The notes: generated from the letters alone by a model not told the origin. Counted from the first letter of the stretch, positions 39,301 through 49,935 are shown. The stretch is DNA of 64,000 nucleotides from Pseudomonas piscis (GCF_009380155.1 NZ_WHUV01000001.1:496001-560000), one strand, 5' to 3'. A program made the numbers and translations.

Positions 39301-40266
39301 TTATTCGCTGAAACTCATGCCGTGCCTGGCCTTGGTGTCCTTCACCGCCTCCAGCACCGCCAGCAGGCAGTCGTCGCGATAGCGCTCCAGGGCGGCGATG
39401 CTGTGCGTGCCCAACTGCTCGGCGGTGCCTTCGACCACGTCGTCGATCAGCTTGTCGGTCAGCTCCGGGGCCGGCAGGTAGGTCCAGGGCAGTTGCAGCG
39501 CCGGGCCGAACTGGGCCATGAAGTGGCGCATGCCGGCATCCCCGCCCGCCAGGGTGTAGGTGAGGAAGGTGCCCATGAATGACCAGCGCAGGCCGGCGCC
39601 AAAGCGGATCGCATCGTCGATCTCGCCGGTGCTCGCCACCCCGTCGTTGACCAGGTGCAGGGCTTCGCGCCACAGGGCCTCGAGCAGGCGGTCGGCGATG
39701 AACCCCGGAACCTCCTTGCGCACGTGCAACGGGCGCATGCCCAGGGATTGGTAGACCTGGATCGCCGCTTGCACGGCCTCTGGCGCGGTGCGCTTGCCGC
39801 CCACCACCTCCACCAGCGGCAGCAGGTACACCGGGTTGAACGGGTGGCCCACCACGCAGCGTTCCGGGTGGGTCGAGCCTTCGTAGAATTCGCTGGGCAG
39901 CAGCCCCGAGGTGCTGGAGCCGATCAGCGCATCGGGCTTGGCCGCCGCACTGATCTTGCTGTGCAGCTCCAGCTTGAGTTCCAGGCGTTCCGGGGCGCTT
40001 TCCTGGATGAAGTCCGCGTCACGCACGCATTCCTCGATGGTCGCCACGAAACGCAGGCGGTCCTGGGAGGCACCGGGCGCCAGGCCGTTCTGCTGCAGTG
40101 CGCCCCAGGCATTGGCCACCCGCTGGCGCAACGCTGCCTCGGCGCCTGGAGCCGGGTCCCAGGCCACCACGTCCAGGCCATGGGCCAGGGCGCGGGCTAC
40201 CCAGCCGCTGCCGATCACGCCACTGCCCAGGGCAGCGAAGGTCTTGATGTCGGTGATAAAACGCAT
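39301..40266 (-). CDS. cdhA: L-carnitine dehydrogenase
   Basis: NAD-dependent oxidation of L-carnitine to 3-dehydrocarnitine. The 321-residue protein resembles 3-hydroxyacyl-CoA dehydrogenases. The N-terminal NAD fold is [17 protein letters not shown] (residues about 12-28), the catalytic His lies in [18 protein letters not shown] (about 139-156), and the C-terminal helical domain includes [10 protein letters not shown]. It is part of the carnitine operon with cdhC upstream and cdhB downstream. CdhR is the expected activator. Confidence 0.94.
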   Translation of the reverse strand: MRFITDIKTFAALGSGVIGSGWVARALAHGLDVVAWDPAPGAEAALRQRVANAWGALQQNGLAPGASQDRLRFVATIEECVRDADFIQESAPERLELKLELHSKISAAAKPDALIGSSTSGLLPSEFYEGSTHPERCVVGHPFNPVYLLPLVEVVGGKRTAPEAVQAAIQVYQSLGMRPLHVRKEVPGFIADRLLEALWREALHLVNDGVASTGEIDDAIRFGAGLRWSFMGTFLTYTLAGGDAGMRHFMAQFGPALQLPWTYLPAPELTDKLIDDVVEGTAEQLGTHSIAALERYRDDCLLAVLEAVKDTKARHGMSFSE

Positions 40267-40299
40267 GGCAATGTCCTGATGGTCAAAAAATGGAGGTAT

Positions 40300-40363
40300 C
40301 TGTAGCCGCTGCCGAGCCTGCGAGGCTGCGTCCGGCGGCTTAGCCGTCGTGAAGCCGGACGGC
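40300..40363. repeat. intergenic palindromes between cdhC and cdhA
   Basis: CTGTAGCCGCTGCCGAGCC at 40300 is a half-element of the family seen at 15775-15877. AGCCT/AGGCT and GCCGTC (40343-40348)/GACGGC (40358-40363) can form small hairpins. They lie in the 178-bp spacer of the operon and may adjust expression of the downstream genes. Confidence 0.6.
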
Positions 40364-40443
40364 GCGGTGTGCCAGGTAACCCATGGTTGCTGTTGTGGCG
40401 GCTGTGTTGCCGCCGTGCGCAGCCTTGTACAAGGCCGGAATGG

Positions 40444-41331
40444 TCAGCCGCGCTTGTTCAGGCCCATCTTCCGGCGGCCCTCGGCCGGAGTCAGGACCCG
40501 TGCTCCCAGGCGGCTGAGGATCTCGCTGGCGCGCTCCACCAACTGGCCGTTGGTTGCCAGCACGCCCTTGTCCAGCCACAGGTTGTCTTCCAGGCCGACT
40601 CGCACGTTGCCGCCCAGCAGCACGGCCTGGGCGGCCATCGGCATCTGCATGCGGCCGATGCCGAAGCCGGCCCAGACCACGTCCGGCGGCAGGTTGTCGA
40701 CCATGGCCTTCATGGTGGTGGTATCGGCCGGGGCGCCCCAGGGAATGCCCAGGCATAGCTGGAACAGCGGGTCGTCCAGCAGGCCTTCCTTGATCATCTG
40801 CTTGGCGAACCACAGGTGGCCGGTATCGAAGATCTCCAGCTCGGCCTTCACCCCCAGTTCCTGGATACGCTTGGCGCCGGCCCGCAGTTGGGCCGGGGTC
40901 GAGACGTAGATGGTGTCGCCGTCGCCGAAATTCAGGGTGCCGCAGTCCAGGGTGCAGATCTCCGGCAGCAGCGCCTCGACGTGGGCCAGGCGCGCCAGCG
41001 GGCCGACCAGGTCGGTATTGGGGCCGAACTCGGTGGGGCGTTCCCCCGGGCCGATCTCCAGGTCGCCGCCCATGCCGGCGGTGAGGTTGACGATGATGTC
41101 GACGTCGGCTTCGCGGATGCGCTCCATGACTTCGCGGTACAGCGCCACATCGCGGCTGAACTTGCCGGTCTGCGGATCGCGGACGTGGCAGTGGACCACG
41201 GTGGCCCCGGCCTTGGCGGCTTCTACCGCGGCGGCGGCGATCTGCTTGGGGGTGATGGGTACATGGGGACTCTTGGCGGTGGTATCGCCGGCCCCGGTGA
41301 GTGCGCAAGTGATGATGACGTCGTGGTTCAT
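40444..41331 (-). CDS. cdhC: dehydrocarnitine cleavage enzyme CdhC (BKACE/DUF849)
   Basis: A 295-residue TIM-barrel zinc enzyme of the beta-keto acid cleavage family. [15 protein letters not shown] (about 45-59) supplies zinc-binding histidines, and [21 protein letters not shown] and [11 protein letters not shown] are family strands. In P. aeruginosa the homologue condenses 3-dehydrocarnitine with acetyl-CoA to give acetoacetate and betainyl-CoA, which CdhB then hydrolyses. It is second in the operon after caiX. Confidence 0.94.
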   Translation of the reverse strand: MNHDVIITCALTGAGDTTAKSPHVPITPKQIAAAAVEAAKAGATVVHCHVRDPQTGKFSRDVALYREVMERIREADVDIIVNLTAGMGGDLEIGPGERPTEFGPNTDLVGPLARLAHVEALLPEICTLDCGTLNFGDGDTIYVSTPAQLRAGAKRIQELGVKAELEIFDTGHLWFAKQMIKEGLLDDPLFQLCLGIPWGAPADTTTMKAMVDNLPPDVVWAGFGIGRMQMPMAAQAVLLGGNVRVGLEDNLWLDKGVLATNGQLVERASEILSRLGARVLTPAEGRRKMGLNKRG

Positions 41332-41420
41332 GGTGCAATTTCCTTACAGGCGTGTTTGCTGGGGGCGTGGCGCTGCCGTGCGCGGCCCTGGCGGGCGGCG
41401 CGAGGGCACAGGTCTTCAGG

Positions 41421-42365
41421 TCATTGGCGGGTCAGTTGCAGGTGCTCGATGGCCGGCTTGCCGTCGAAGGTGGTCACCCCGTCGAGCCAGCGCTGCTGGT
41501 CTTGCGGGTGATCCTTGAGCCACTGCCGGGCGGATTCCAGGGCGTCCTTGTGGTCCAGCAGCGGCTGCATCATGCGGCTCTCGTCCTCGGCGCTGAAGGT
41601 CAGGTTGGCCAGCAGCCGGCTGACATTGGGGCACTGTTGGGCATAGCTGGGGGCCGTGACCGTCCAGACCGTGGCCCGGCCTTCATCGGGCCCCAGGGCG
41701 TTGTCGCTGCCGGAGAGGTAGGTCATCTGCACGTTGACGTTCATCGGGTGCGGCGCCCAGCCGAAGAACACCACCGCCTCCTTGCGCCGTACCGCGCGGT
41801 CCACCGCGGCGAGCATGCCGGCCTCGCTGGACTCCACCAGCTGGAACTTGCCGAGGCCGAACTGGTTCTTGGCGATCATCGCCTTGATCTGGGTATTGGC
41901 GCCGGAGCCGGGCTCGATGCCGTAGATCTTGCCGCCCAGCTCCTTCTCGAAGCGGGCGATGTCGGCGAAGCTCTTCAGGCCCTTGTCCGCCAGGTAAGTG
42001 GGCACGGCGAGGGTGGCGCGGGCATCTTTCAGGCTGGGCTGGTCGAGGACCTTGACCTGGCCGGCCTCGACGAACGGGGTGATGGTCTGGGTCATCAGCG
42101 GGTTCCAGTAGCCCAGGAACAGGTCCAGGCGCTGGTCGCGGATGCCGGCGAAGATGATCTGCTGCGAGGCGCTGGTCTGCTTGGTCTTGTAGCCGAGGCC
42201 GTCGAGCAGGACCTGGGCCATGGCGCTGGTGGCGATCACGTCGGTCCAGTTGACCACGCCCAGGCGCACGTTCTGGCAACTGGCGGCATCGGCGGCCATG
42301 GTTCCGGAGCTGAACAGGAGGGTACCGCTAAGAGCCAGGACGCAACGGCTGATCAGTCGTTTCAT
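41421..42365 (-). CDS. caiX: carnitine-specific ABC substrate-binding protein CaiX
   Basis: A 314-residue OpuAC-family binding protein with signal peptide MKRLISRCVLALSGTLLFSSGTMA. Its ligand-binding segments parallel those of ChoX in this window: NWTDVIATSAMAQVLLDGLGY, FLGYWNPLM and FFGWAPHPMN. No permease or ATPase gene adjoins it, so it probably docks on ChoWV, as described for P. aeruginosa CaiX. It is first in the carnitine operon and divergent from cdhR. Confidence 0.92.
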   Translation of the reverse strand: MKRLISRCVLALSGTLLFSSGTMAADAASCQNVRLGVVNWTDVIATSAMAQVLLDGLGYKTKQTSASQQIIFAGIRDQRLDLFLGYWNPLMTQTITPFVEAGQVKVLDQPSLKDARATLAVPTYLADKGLKSFADIARFEKELGGKIYGIEPGSGANTQIKAMIAKNQFGLGKFQLVESSEAGMLAAVDRAVRRKEAVVFFGWAPHPMNVNVQMTYLSGSDNALGPDEGRATVWTVTAPSYAQQCPNVSRLLANLTFSAEDESRMMQPLLDHKDALESARQWLKDHPQDQQRWLDGVTTFDGKPAIEHLQLTRQ

Positions 42366-42461
42366 GAGGGTTTCCTCGGCAGGTCGTTATTGTGGGCCCG
42401 GCGTCTTCGTGCGCCGGTGATGCCACGTTACGCAGCTGGCGGGTTGCGAAAACGCACAGCG

Positions 42462-42488
42462 GCGACCGGCTCTTGCACTGCAGCGACC
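42462..42488. promoter_or_regulatory. 21-bp spaced GCGACC direct repeat between caiX and cdhR
   Basis: GCGACC occurs at 42462 and 42483, exactly 21 bp apart, in the divergent caiX/cdhR control region. Direct half-sites at this distance suit an AraC-family dimer such as CdhR. Confidence 0.4.
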
Positions 42489-42558
42489 TCGCGTCTTGAA
42501 GCCACCCGGGAAACGGCGTATCACAATGGCCACGCCGCCCGTCCTCCGAGTGCGTCCC

Positions 42559-43506
42559 ATGTCCCAGGATTTCTACTTCTTGCTGTTGCCGGGGTTCTCG
42601 GCCATCGGCTTCATCTCGGCCATCGAGCCTTTGCGGGTGGCCAACCGCTTTCGCGGCGGGCTGTATCGCTGGCATGTGTTGAGTGTGGATGGCGGGGCGG
42701 TGCTGGCCAGCAACGGCATGTCGGTCAACGCCGATGCCGCGCTGGAGCCGTTGAAGAAGGGCGCTACCTTGCTGGTGGTGGCCGGGTTCGAGCCGCTGCG
42801 GTCCTTCGGTGCGGCCCTGGAGCACTGGCTGCGGCGCCTGGATGGGGAAGGGGTGACCCTGGGCGGGATCGACACCGGTAGCGTGGTGCTGGCCGAGGCC
42901 GGGCTGCTGGAAGGGCACCGGGTGGCCCTGCACTGGGAAGCGATCGACGCCTTCAAGGAGTCTTATCCACAGCTGAGCGTCACCCAGGAACTGTTCGAGA
43001 TCGACCGCCGGCGCATCAGCTCGGCTGGCGGCACGGCGTCCATCGACATGATGCTCGACCTGATCGGCCAGGCCCACGGCCCGCAGTTGGCGATCCAGGT
43101 CAGCGAGCAGTTCGTGCTGGGGCGCATCCGTCCGCGCAAGGACCACCAGCGCATGGAGGTCGCCAGCCGCTACGGCATCAACAACAAGAAACTGGTGCAG
43201 GTGATCGGCGAGATGGAGCGGCACAGCGAGCCGCCCCTGAGCACCCTGGCCCTGGCCGAGTCGGTGAAAATCACCCGGCGCCAGTTGGAGCGCCTGTTCC
43301 GCCTGCACCTCAACGACACGCCGAGCAATTTCTACCTCGGGCTGCGCCTGGACAAGGCCCGCCAGTTATTGCGCCAGAGCGACCTGAGCGTGCTGGAAGT
43401 GAGCATCGCCTGCGGTTTCGAATCGCCGTCCTACTTCACCCGCAGCTACCGCGCGCGGTTCACTCGCTGCCCCCGGGAGGACCGACAACACAGCCAGAAG
43501 GCCTGA
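42559..43506 (+). CDS. cdhR: carnitine-responsive AraC-family activator CdhR
   Basis: A 315-residue GlxA-type regulator starting MSQDFYFLLLPGFSAIGF. It has a DJ-1/PfpI-like N-terminal domain (GGIDTGSVVLAEAGLL replaces the usual cysteine elbow) and paired helix-turn-helix motifs (LALAESVKITRRQLERLF and VLEVSIACGFESPSYFTRSY). In P. aeruginosa CdhR activates the divergent caiX-cdhCAB operon in response to carnitine. An in-frame ATG at 42526 would add 11 residues; homologues as I recall them begin at MSQ. A perfect DnaA-box sequence lies at 42963. Confidence 0.92.
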   Translation: MSQDFYFLLLPGFSAIGFISAIEPLRVANRFRGGLYRWHVLSVDGGAVLASNGMSVNADAALEPLKKGATLLVVAGFEPLRSFGAALEHWLRRLDGEGVTLGGIDTGSVVLAEAGLLEGHRVALHWEAIDAFKESYPQLSVTQELFEIDRRRISSAGGTASIDMMLDLIGQAHGPQLAIQVSEQFVLGRIRPRKDHQRMEVASRYGINNKKLVQVIGEMERHSEPPLSTLALAESVKITRRQLERLFRLHLNDTPSNFYLGLRLDKARQLLRQSDLSVLEVSIACGFESPSYFTRSYRARFTRCPREDRQHSQKA

Positions 43507-43646
43507 GAGCCTGTCCACGATCTGCTGCGCTTAGCCCATGGGGCGTTAAAAAAGGCTTTGAAATGCTCAATCAGGACCCTGAATTGCGCTTTCTCAGGCA
43601 TTTTTGCCTGGCCTGAACGTCGCTCGCTAGACCTTGAGCAGGCTCT
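43506..43646. repeat. MITE-like intergenic repeat, copy B
   Basis: A 141-bp element with ends AGAGCCTG and CAGGCTCT, starting at the cdhR stop codon. Its interior (GCGTTAAAAAAGGC, TTGAAATGCTCA, TTTTTGCCTGGCC) aligns with copy A at 12050-12174. The remaining 118 bp before the DUF3010 gene hold REP-like GC-rich sequence and no gene. Confidence 0.6.
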
Positions 43647-43764
43647 GAGCTGCCCTGTTGGTGGGCGCGAAGCGGGCGCGCGATGCAGGCAACCCATAGG
43701 GTCAGGCCGTACGCCATCGCGGGCCAGTCGGATCGCCGCCCGCTCGCTTCTACAGATACGCGGA

Positions 43765-44181
43765 CTACTTCTTCAGCAGCGCCGCGCAGGCTGCCTTGTA
43801 GGCCTCGTGCTGGTACTTGTTGAGGCTCGCCGGCAGCTCGTAGCCGTGCTTTTTGTGCTGGGCGGTGAGGGTCTGGGGCGACAGCAGGGTCACCTCGCAA
43901 TTCTCCAGCAACTGGAACACGCCCTCGATCTTGAAGGTGGTGGGGCCACCGGCGAACTCGCCTTTCTTGCTGCGCTTCTTGATGGCGATCCGGGTGATGC
44001 CCTGCTCGCGGACAAAATCCCGCACCTGGGCGGCGAAGGTGCGCACGTTGGCCGCTTCATCGTCATCTTCCAGGGCGATCTTCTTCACGGCGATGGCCTG
44101 GTGTTCAAGCGTGCCGCCTTGCAGGGAGGCGAGGGCGAAGATGGCTTCGCTGCCCTTGATCTCGATACCGCAAATGCTCAT
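43765..44181 (-). CDS. DUF3010 family protein
   Basis: A 138-residue cytoplasmic protein of the DUF3010 type. It begins CGIEIKGSEAIFAL and contains GITRIAIKKRSKKGEFAGGPTTFKIEG (described as residues about 61-87), with an RNase H-like beginning of strand-glycine-strand. The function is unknown. It is a single gene. AAGGATTCCCC before the ATG gives a weak ribosome-binding site. Confidence 0.8.
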   Translation of the reverse strand: MSICGIEIKGSEAIFALASLQGGTLEHQAIAVKKIALEDDDEAANVRTFAAQVRDFVREQGITRIAIKKRSKKGEFAGGPTTFKIEGVFQLLENCEVTLLSPQTLTAQHKKHGYELPASLNKYQHEAYKAACAALLKK

Positions 44182-44325
44182 GGGGAATCCTTGTGAAAGT
44201 CGTTGGCTGGCGCGCAGCTTACAGCTCCAGCTGGTCGGCGCGAATGCCGAATGCCGAATGCCGCGGCGCGGCCGAGACTTGTATTTCCTCCACGACAGAA
44301 GCTTGTCCCTTTGTTGCCCCTCTCT

Positions 44326-45243
44326 CTAGCGGGCGGGTGGCGGTCCGCGACGGTCCACTTCGTACACCCGGCTGTGCAGCAGGCGCTCCTTGAGCCAGGT
44401 ACCGGCCTGGCCCAGGGGGCTTTGGCGTGCCCAGAGCAGATCGACGCCTATCTGCCAGTCGCCGTGGAACGGGTCGGCCAGGTGCAGTTCCACCAGTTCG
44501 CCCCTGGCCAGCTCGCGCTGGACCAGTTGCCGGGGCAGGGCGGCCCAGCCGAGCCCGGCACGCAGCATTTCCAGCAGTGCGTGCTGGTCCTGTACCTGCC
44601 ACAACCGCAGGCAACGCAGGTACTCGCTGCTGGGGGGCTGCTGGCTGGGCAGGCTGGAGGCGCACAGGCGCCGGTGCTGCTGCAAATCGTCGGCGCTCAG
44701 AGGGTTGCGCTGCGCCAGGGGATGATCCGGGCGGCAGGCATGCACCAGGTGCAAGCGGCCCACTTGCTGGAACTCCAGCGCCTGGGGATAACCAGGCGCT
44801 GAGGGGGCCAGGCCGAGTGCTGCCTCACCCCGGGCTACCAGTTCACTGGCACTGCTGGAGTGAGGCTGGCGCAGCAGCAGGTCAACCTGGGGGAAAGCCT
44901 GCTCGAACTCGCGCAGCAGCGGCAGCAGTGGGCCGCAAGGGGCCTGGATCGCCAGCGTCAGTTGCGGCTCCGGCTCCTGGGACAAGCCATCGGCGCTGGC
45001 TTGCAGGTCCTGGCAGCGTTCCAGCACCGCCTCGGCCTGCAGCAGGATTTTCCGACCAGTGGCGGTCAACGCCGGGCTGCGAGTGCTGCGGTCGAACAGC
45101 TCCACCTTCAGGTCGTCCTCCAGGTTGGCGATGGCCAGGCTGACGGTGGACTGGGTCTTGCCCAGCCGGCGCGCGGCGGCCGAGAACGAGCCGGTGCGGG
45201 CGGCCTGGACGAACATCTGCAGCTGATCCAGTGAAAAATCCAT
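44326..45243 (-). CDS. LysR-family transcriptional regulator
   Basis: A 305-residue LysR-type protein with an N-terminal winged helix (LQMFVQAARTGSFSAAARRLGKTQSTVSLAIANLE described as residues 8-42) and a periplasmic-binding-like effector domain. No divergent target gene is adjacent: upstream lies the LprI-type gene on the same strand. The regulon cannot be inferred. The ATG at 45243 is used; a 4-codon extension is possible. Confidence 0.9.
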   Translation of the reverse strand: MDFSLDQLQMFVQAARTGSFSAAARRLGKTQSTVSLAIANLEDDLKVELFDRSTRSPALTATGRKILLQAEAVLERCQDLQASADGLSQEPEPQLTLAIQAPCGPLLPLLREFEQAFPQVDLLLRQPHSSSASELVARGEAALGLAPSAPGYPQALEFQQVGRLHLVHACRPDHPLAQRNPLSADDLQQHRRLCASSLPSQQPPSSEYLRCLRLWQVQDQHALLEMLRAGLGWAALPRQLVQRELARGELVELHLADPFHGDWQIGVDLLWARQSPLGQAGTWLKERLLHSRVYEVDRRGPPPAR

Positions 45244-45348
45244 GGTGTCCCCCAATCCCTGGGCAAGAGCCCCTGGCCCTGCGTTGAACAGGCTGGCAGT
45301 CCAGGCTTTGCAGGGTATTCAAGCACAGCCTTGCGGCTCGCGAAGGGG

Positions 45349-45370
45349 CGGGGACGCTGGCGCGTCCCCG
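45349..45370 (-). terminator. GC-rich hairpin after the LprI-type gene
   Basis: CGGGGACGC and GCGTCCCCG form a 9-bp stem around TGGC, 17 nt past the stop at 45387 on the reverse strand. No clear T-run follows, so termination is likely but weak. Confidence 0.6.
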
Positions 45371-45386
45371 GATCGGCGCCAGGGGA

Positions 45387-45791
45387 TCACTCCTGGGTGA
45401 TGGACTCGATGAACTCCGAACGCTCGTCGCTCATGCGCGCCAGGCAATCGTTGCTGGCGATGTTGTAGGCCTTGCTGCCGGGCTTGGCCGGGAAGGATTC
45501 CACGGCGCAGTCGGCGTCGCGCTGCTTCTGCCACAGCTGCTGGGCGTTCTTGACCTTGGCGGTGATGTCGCCCAACTGGGCCTTGTCGTTGCCATACAAA
45601 GTGCCCAGGCGTTCCAGCAGGCTCTGCACGTTGTCATTGAGCAGTTGCTCGGCGGTGGTCCTGTTATAGGTCGCGCACTCCAGGGTCTGCACGTCGTTTT
45701 CCACGCCGTCGCAGGGCGAGCCGTCGGCCTCTTCGGCAGCCTGGGCGCCGCTCGCCAGCAGTATCAGGGCCAGGAAGATCGGTTTCTTCAT
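45387..45791 (-). CDS. LprI-type (DUF1311) periplasmic lysozyme-inhibitor-like protein
   Basis: A 134-residue exported protein with signal peptide MKKPIFLALILLASGAQA. The mature region has four cysteines spaced as in LprI N-terminal domains (SPCDG, LECAT, ADCAVES, NDCLARM) and the helical stretch LWQKQRDADCAVES typical of DUF1311. Some members inhibit lysozyme; that activity is only a family guess here. It is encoded opposite to the dgc operon and transcribed away from it. The much longer open frame around it is an antisense shadow. Confidence 0.8.
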   Translation of the reverse strand: MKKPIFLALILLASGAQAAEEADGSPCDGVENDVQTLECATYNRTTAEQLLNDNVQSLLERLGTLYGNDKAQLGDITAKVKNAQQLWQKQRDADCAVESFPAKPGSKAYNIASNDCLARMSDERSEFIESITQE

Positions 45792-46133
45792 TGCAGCGCT
45801 GCCTCTAATCCGGTGAAGCCTTGGTTGAAGCGGCGAATTCTGGCCCAAGGTTCGAGCAAAGAACAGAGCCTGCCCCGGGCCGCGTGAAAACTCCCGCCCA
45901 GGCCCAGCAGGCGATGCCCTCCCAGGCCCCTGGGCTGTGCTTTCGCGCCTGTTCGTGTCTGCTCTGGCGCGGTTTTCGCGGAGCCTGGCATGGCGCTTCG
46001 TCGGCGCTTGACGCTTTCGGCAAACCCCCTGTCGTTTTTGCACCGGGGCGCCCTGGTCCTCAGGCATATGCTGGCCCCAAAGCGCCGGCAGACGATTCGG
46101 CGCAGGAATCGCCAGATAAAAGGGGACAGCCTG
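45792..46133. other. divergent control region before the dgc operon (342 bp)
   Basis: It lies between the reverse LprI-type gene and the forward M19-like gene. Visible elements are a TTGACG hexamer near 46009 and a tandem GGCGCTT pair near 45990-46008. No operator can be named. GbdR control of the downstream operon is expected from P. aeruginosa. AGGGGACAGC serves as the ribosome-binding site at 46121. Confidence 0.4.
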
Positions 46134-47111
<978 letters not shown>

Positions 47112-47321
47112 TGAACACCCCCGGAGCCTGCTGCGCCCACCGATAGCAGCGTCGCGTCCTCGCGACAGGCTCGCCGTACATGCGTACTGCCCTCGCCTGT
47201 CGCTGCGGGACTCCTTGCTCTCGGTGTGCTCACGACGGCTCCAGCGGTATTCACGCGAATTTTTTCCATGCAAAGCCAAGGCTTTGCCAAGCCAAGAATG
47301 AATTTCTGGAGTCAAGTTTCC

Positions 47322-47852
47322 ATGGCCAAGATCGCCCCGCAACTGCCCATCGAAGTCGACAGCGAGACCGGCGTCTGGACGTCCGATGCCCTGCCGATGC
47401 TGTACGTGCCGCGGCATTTCTTCGTCAACAACCACATGGGCATCGAGGAAGTGCTGGGTGCCGACGCCTATGCCGAGATCCTCTACAAGGCCGGCTACAA
47501 GTCCGCCTGGCACTGGTGCGAGAAAGAAGCCCAATGCCATGGCCTGGAAGGCGTGGCGGTGTTCGAGCACTACATGAAGCGTCTCTCCCAGCGCGGCTGG
47601 GGCCTGTTCAAGATCCAGGACATCGACCTCGACCAGGGCACCGCCAGCGTCAAGCTCGAGCACTCGGCCTTCGTCTACGTCTACGGCAAGTGCGGGCGCA
47701 AGGTGGACTACATGTTCACCGGCTGGTTCGCCGGCGCCATGGACCAGATCCTGGCGGCCCGTGGCAGCAAGATCCGCACCGTGGCAGAGCAAGTCTACGG
47801 TGGTTCCGAAGAAGGGCACGACGACGGCCTGTTCGTCGTCAAAGCGTTGTAA
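47322..47852 (+). CDS. DUF5943 / V4R-type protein of the dgc operon
   Basis: A 176-residue soluble protein. The segment IEEVLGADAYAEILYKAGYKSAWHWCEKEA is covered at residues about 42-71, and the C-terminal LEHSAFVYVYGKCGRKVDYMFTGWFAGAMDQI region with conserved cysteines at about 112-144 resembles the 4-vinyl-reductase (V4R) small-molecule-binding fold assigned as DUF5943. It lies 16 nt before dgcA and is found with it across Pseudomonas. A chaperone or ligand-binding role for the demethylase is conceivable but unproven. GGAG lies 13 nt before the ATG. Confidence 0.82.
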   Translation: MAKIAPQLPIEVDSETGVWTSDALPMLYVPRHFFVNNHMGIEEVLGADAYAEILYKAGYKSAWHWCEKEAQCHGLEGVAVFEHYMKRLSQRGWGLFKIQDIDLDQGTASVKLEHSAFVYVYGKCGRKVDYMFTGWFAGAMDQILAARGSKIRTVAEQVYGGSEEGHDDGLFVVKAL

Positions 47853-47867
47853 GCGGAGTTCAAGACA

Positions 47868-49928
47868 ATGGCTTTCGAAGCGATGTTCCAGCCGATCCAG
47901 ATCGGCAAACTGACCATCCGCAACCGCGTGCTCAGTACCGCCCACGCCGAGGTCTACGCCACCGACGGCGGCATGACCACCGAGCGCTACGTGAAGTACT
48001 ACGAGGAAAAGGCCAAGGGCGGCATCGGCCTGGCGATCTGCGGTGGCTCCTCGGTGGTGGCCATCGACAGCCCCCAGGAATGGTGGAGCTCGGTGAACCT
48101 GTCCACCGACCGCATCATCCCGCACTTCCAGAACCTCTCCGACGCCATGCACAAGCACGGCGCCAAGATCATGATCCAGATTACCCACATGGGCCGGCGC
48201 TCGCGCTGGGACGGCTTCAACTGGCCGACCCTGATGTCGCCGTCCGGGGTCCGTGAGCCGGTGCACCGCGCCACCTGCAAGACCATCGAGGTGGAAGAAA
48301 TCTGGCGAGTGATCGGCAACTACGCCCAAGCCGCCCGTCGCGCCAAGGAAGGTGGCCTGGACGGCGTGGAGCTGTCGGCGGTGCACCAGCACATGATCGA
48401 CCAGTTCTGGAGCCCGCGGGTCAACAAGCGGACCGACGAATGGGGAGGCACCTTCGAGAAGCGCATGCGCTTCGGCCTGGAGGTGCTCAAGGCGGTGCGC
48501 GCCGAGGTCGGCGACGATTTCTGTGTCGGCATGCGCATCTGCGGCGACGAATTCCACCCCGATGGCCTGTCCCACGAGGACATGAAGCAGATCGCCAAGT
48601 ACTACGACGACACCGGCATGCTCGACTTCCTCGGCGTGGTCGGTTCCGGTTGCGACACCCACAACACCCTGGCCAACGTCATCCCCAACATGAGCTTCCC
48701 GCCGGAGCCGTTCCTGCACCTGGCGGCGGGCATCAAGGAAGTGGTCAAGGTCCCGGTGCTGCACGCGCAGAACATCAAGGACCCGAACCAGGCCACGCGC
48801 ATCCTCGAGGGCGGCTACGTCGACATGGTCGGCATGACCCGCGCGCACATGGCCGACCCGCACCTGATCGCCAAGATCAAGATGGGCCAGATCGACCAGA
48901 TCAAGCAGTGCGTGGGTGCCAACTACTGCATCGACCGCCAGTACCAGGGCCTGGACGTGCTGTGCATCCAGAACGCCGCCACTTCCCGTGAATACATGGG
49001 CGTGCCGCACATCATCGAGAAGACCAACGGCGCCAAGCGCAAGGTGGTGGTGGTCGGCGCCGGTCCTGCGGGCATGGAGGCTGCCCGGGTGGCGGCCGAG
49101 CGCGGCCACGACGTAACCCTGTTCGAGAAGAAAGAGGCGATCGGCGGACAGATCACCACCGCCTCCAAGGCTCCGCAGCGCGACCAGATCGCCGGCATCA
49201 CCCGCTGGTACCAACTGGAGCTGGCGCGGCTGAAGGTCGACCTGCGCCTGGGTACCGCGGCGGACGCGGCGACCATCCTCGACCTGCGCCCCGACGTGGT
49301 GGTGCTGGCGGTGGGTGGCCATCCGTTCATCGAGCAGAACGAACACTGGGGCGCCGCCGAAGGGCTGGTGGTCAGCAGCTGGGACATCCTCGATGGCCGG
49401 GTCGCTCCGGGCAAGAACGTGCTGGTGTACGACACCATCTGCGAATTCACCGGGATGTCGGTCGCCGACTACCTGGCCGACAAGGGCTCGCAGGTGGAGA
49501 TCGTCACCGATGACATCAAGCCCGGCATCGCCATCGGCGGCACCTCGTTCCCCACCTACTACCGCAGCCTGTACCCCAAGGAAGTGATCATGACCGGGGA
49601 CCTGACCCTGGAGAAGGTCTACCGCGAGGGCGACAAGCTGGTGGCGGTACTGGAGAACGAATACACCGGCGCCCGCGAGGAGCGGGTGGTGGACCAGGTG
49701 GTGGTGGAGAACGGCGTGCGCCCCGACGAGGCGCTGTACTACGGGCTCAAGGACGGCTCGCGCAACAAGGGCCAGATCGACGTCGAGGCGTTGTTCGCGA
49801 TCAAGCCGCAGCCTTGCCTGGGCGAAGCGGGCGACGGCTACCTGCTGTTCCGCATCGGCGATTGCGTGTCCCAGCGCAACACCCATGCCGCGATCTACGA
49901 CGCCCTGCGCCTGTGCAAGGACTTTTGA
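47868..49928 (+). CDS. dgcA: dimethylglycine demethylase subunit DgcA
   Basis: A 686-residue iron-sulfur flavoprotein of the trimethylamine dehydrogenase/2,4-dienoyl-CoA reductase type. Residues 1 to about 370 form an FMN-binding Old Yellow Enzyme barrel (FQPIQIGKLTIRNRVL, ITHMGRRSRWDG). A [4Fe-4S] cysteine cluster lies around CVGANYC and LCIQNAA. The C-terminal half has a dinucleotide fold (VVVVGAGPAGMEAARVAAERG at about 392, given here in 20-residue limit as VVVVGAGPAGMEAARVA). It demethylates N,N-dimethylglycine to sarcosine together with DgcB. GbdR is the known activator in P. aeruginosa. Confidence 0.94.
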   Translation: MAFEAMFQPIQIGKLTIRNRVLSTAHAEVYATDGGMTTERYVKYYEEKAKGGIGLAICGGSSVVAIDSPQEWWSSVNLSTDRIIPHFQNLSDAMHKHGAKIMIQITHMGRRSRWDGFNWPTLMSPSGVREPVHRATCKTIEVEEIWRVIGNYAQAARRAKEGGLDGVELSAVHQHMIDQFWSPRVNKRTDEWGGTFEKRMRFGLEVLKAVRAEVGDDFCVGMRICGDEFHPDGLSHEDMKQIAKYYDDTGMLDFLGVVGSGCDTHNTLANVIPNMSFPPEPFLHLAAGIKEVVKVPVLHAQNIKDPNQATRILEGGYVDMVGMTRAHMADPHLIAKIKMGQIDQIKQCVGANYCIDRQYQGLDVLCIQNAATSREYMGVPHIIEKTNGAKRKVVVVGAGPAGMEAARVAAERGHDVTLFEKKEAIGGQITTASKAPQRDQIAGITRWYQLELARLKVDLRLGTAADAATILDLRPDVVVLAVGGHPFIEQNEHWGAAEGLVVSSWDILDGRVAPGKNVLVYDTICEFTGMSVADYLADKGSQVEIVTDDIKPGIAIGGTSFPTYYRSLYPKEVIMTGDLTLEKVYREGDKLVAVLENEYTGAREERVVDQVVVENGVRPDEALYYGLKDGSRNKGQIDVEALFAIKPQPCLGEAGDGYLLFRIGDCVSQRNTHAAIYDALRLCKDF

Positions 49929-49935
49929 CGGCAGC

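Noticed and set aside
43547..43765. Possible transposase remnant downstream of cdhR
   Set aside because: The sequence has no coding similarity that I can recognise. Its relation to the element at 12050 shows it is a non-coding repeat.
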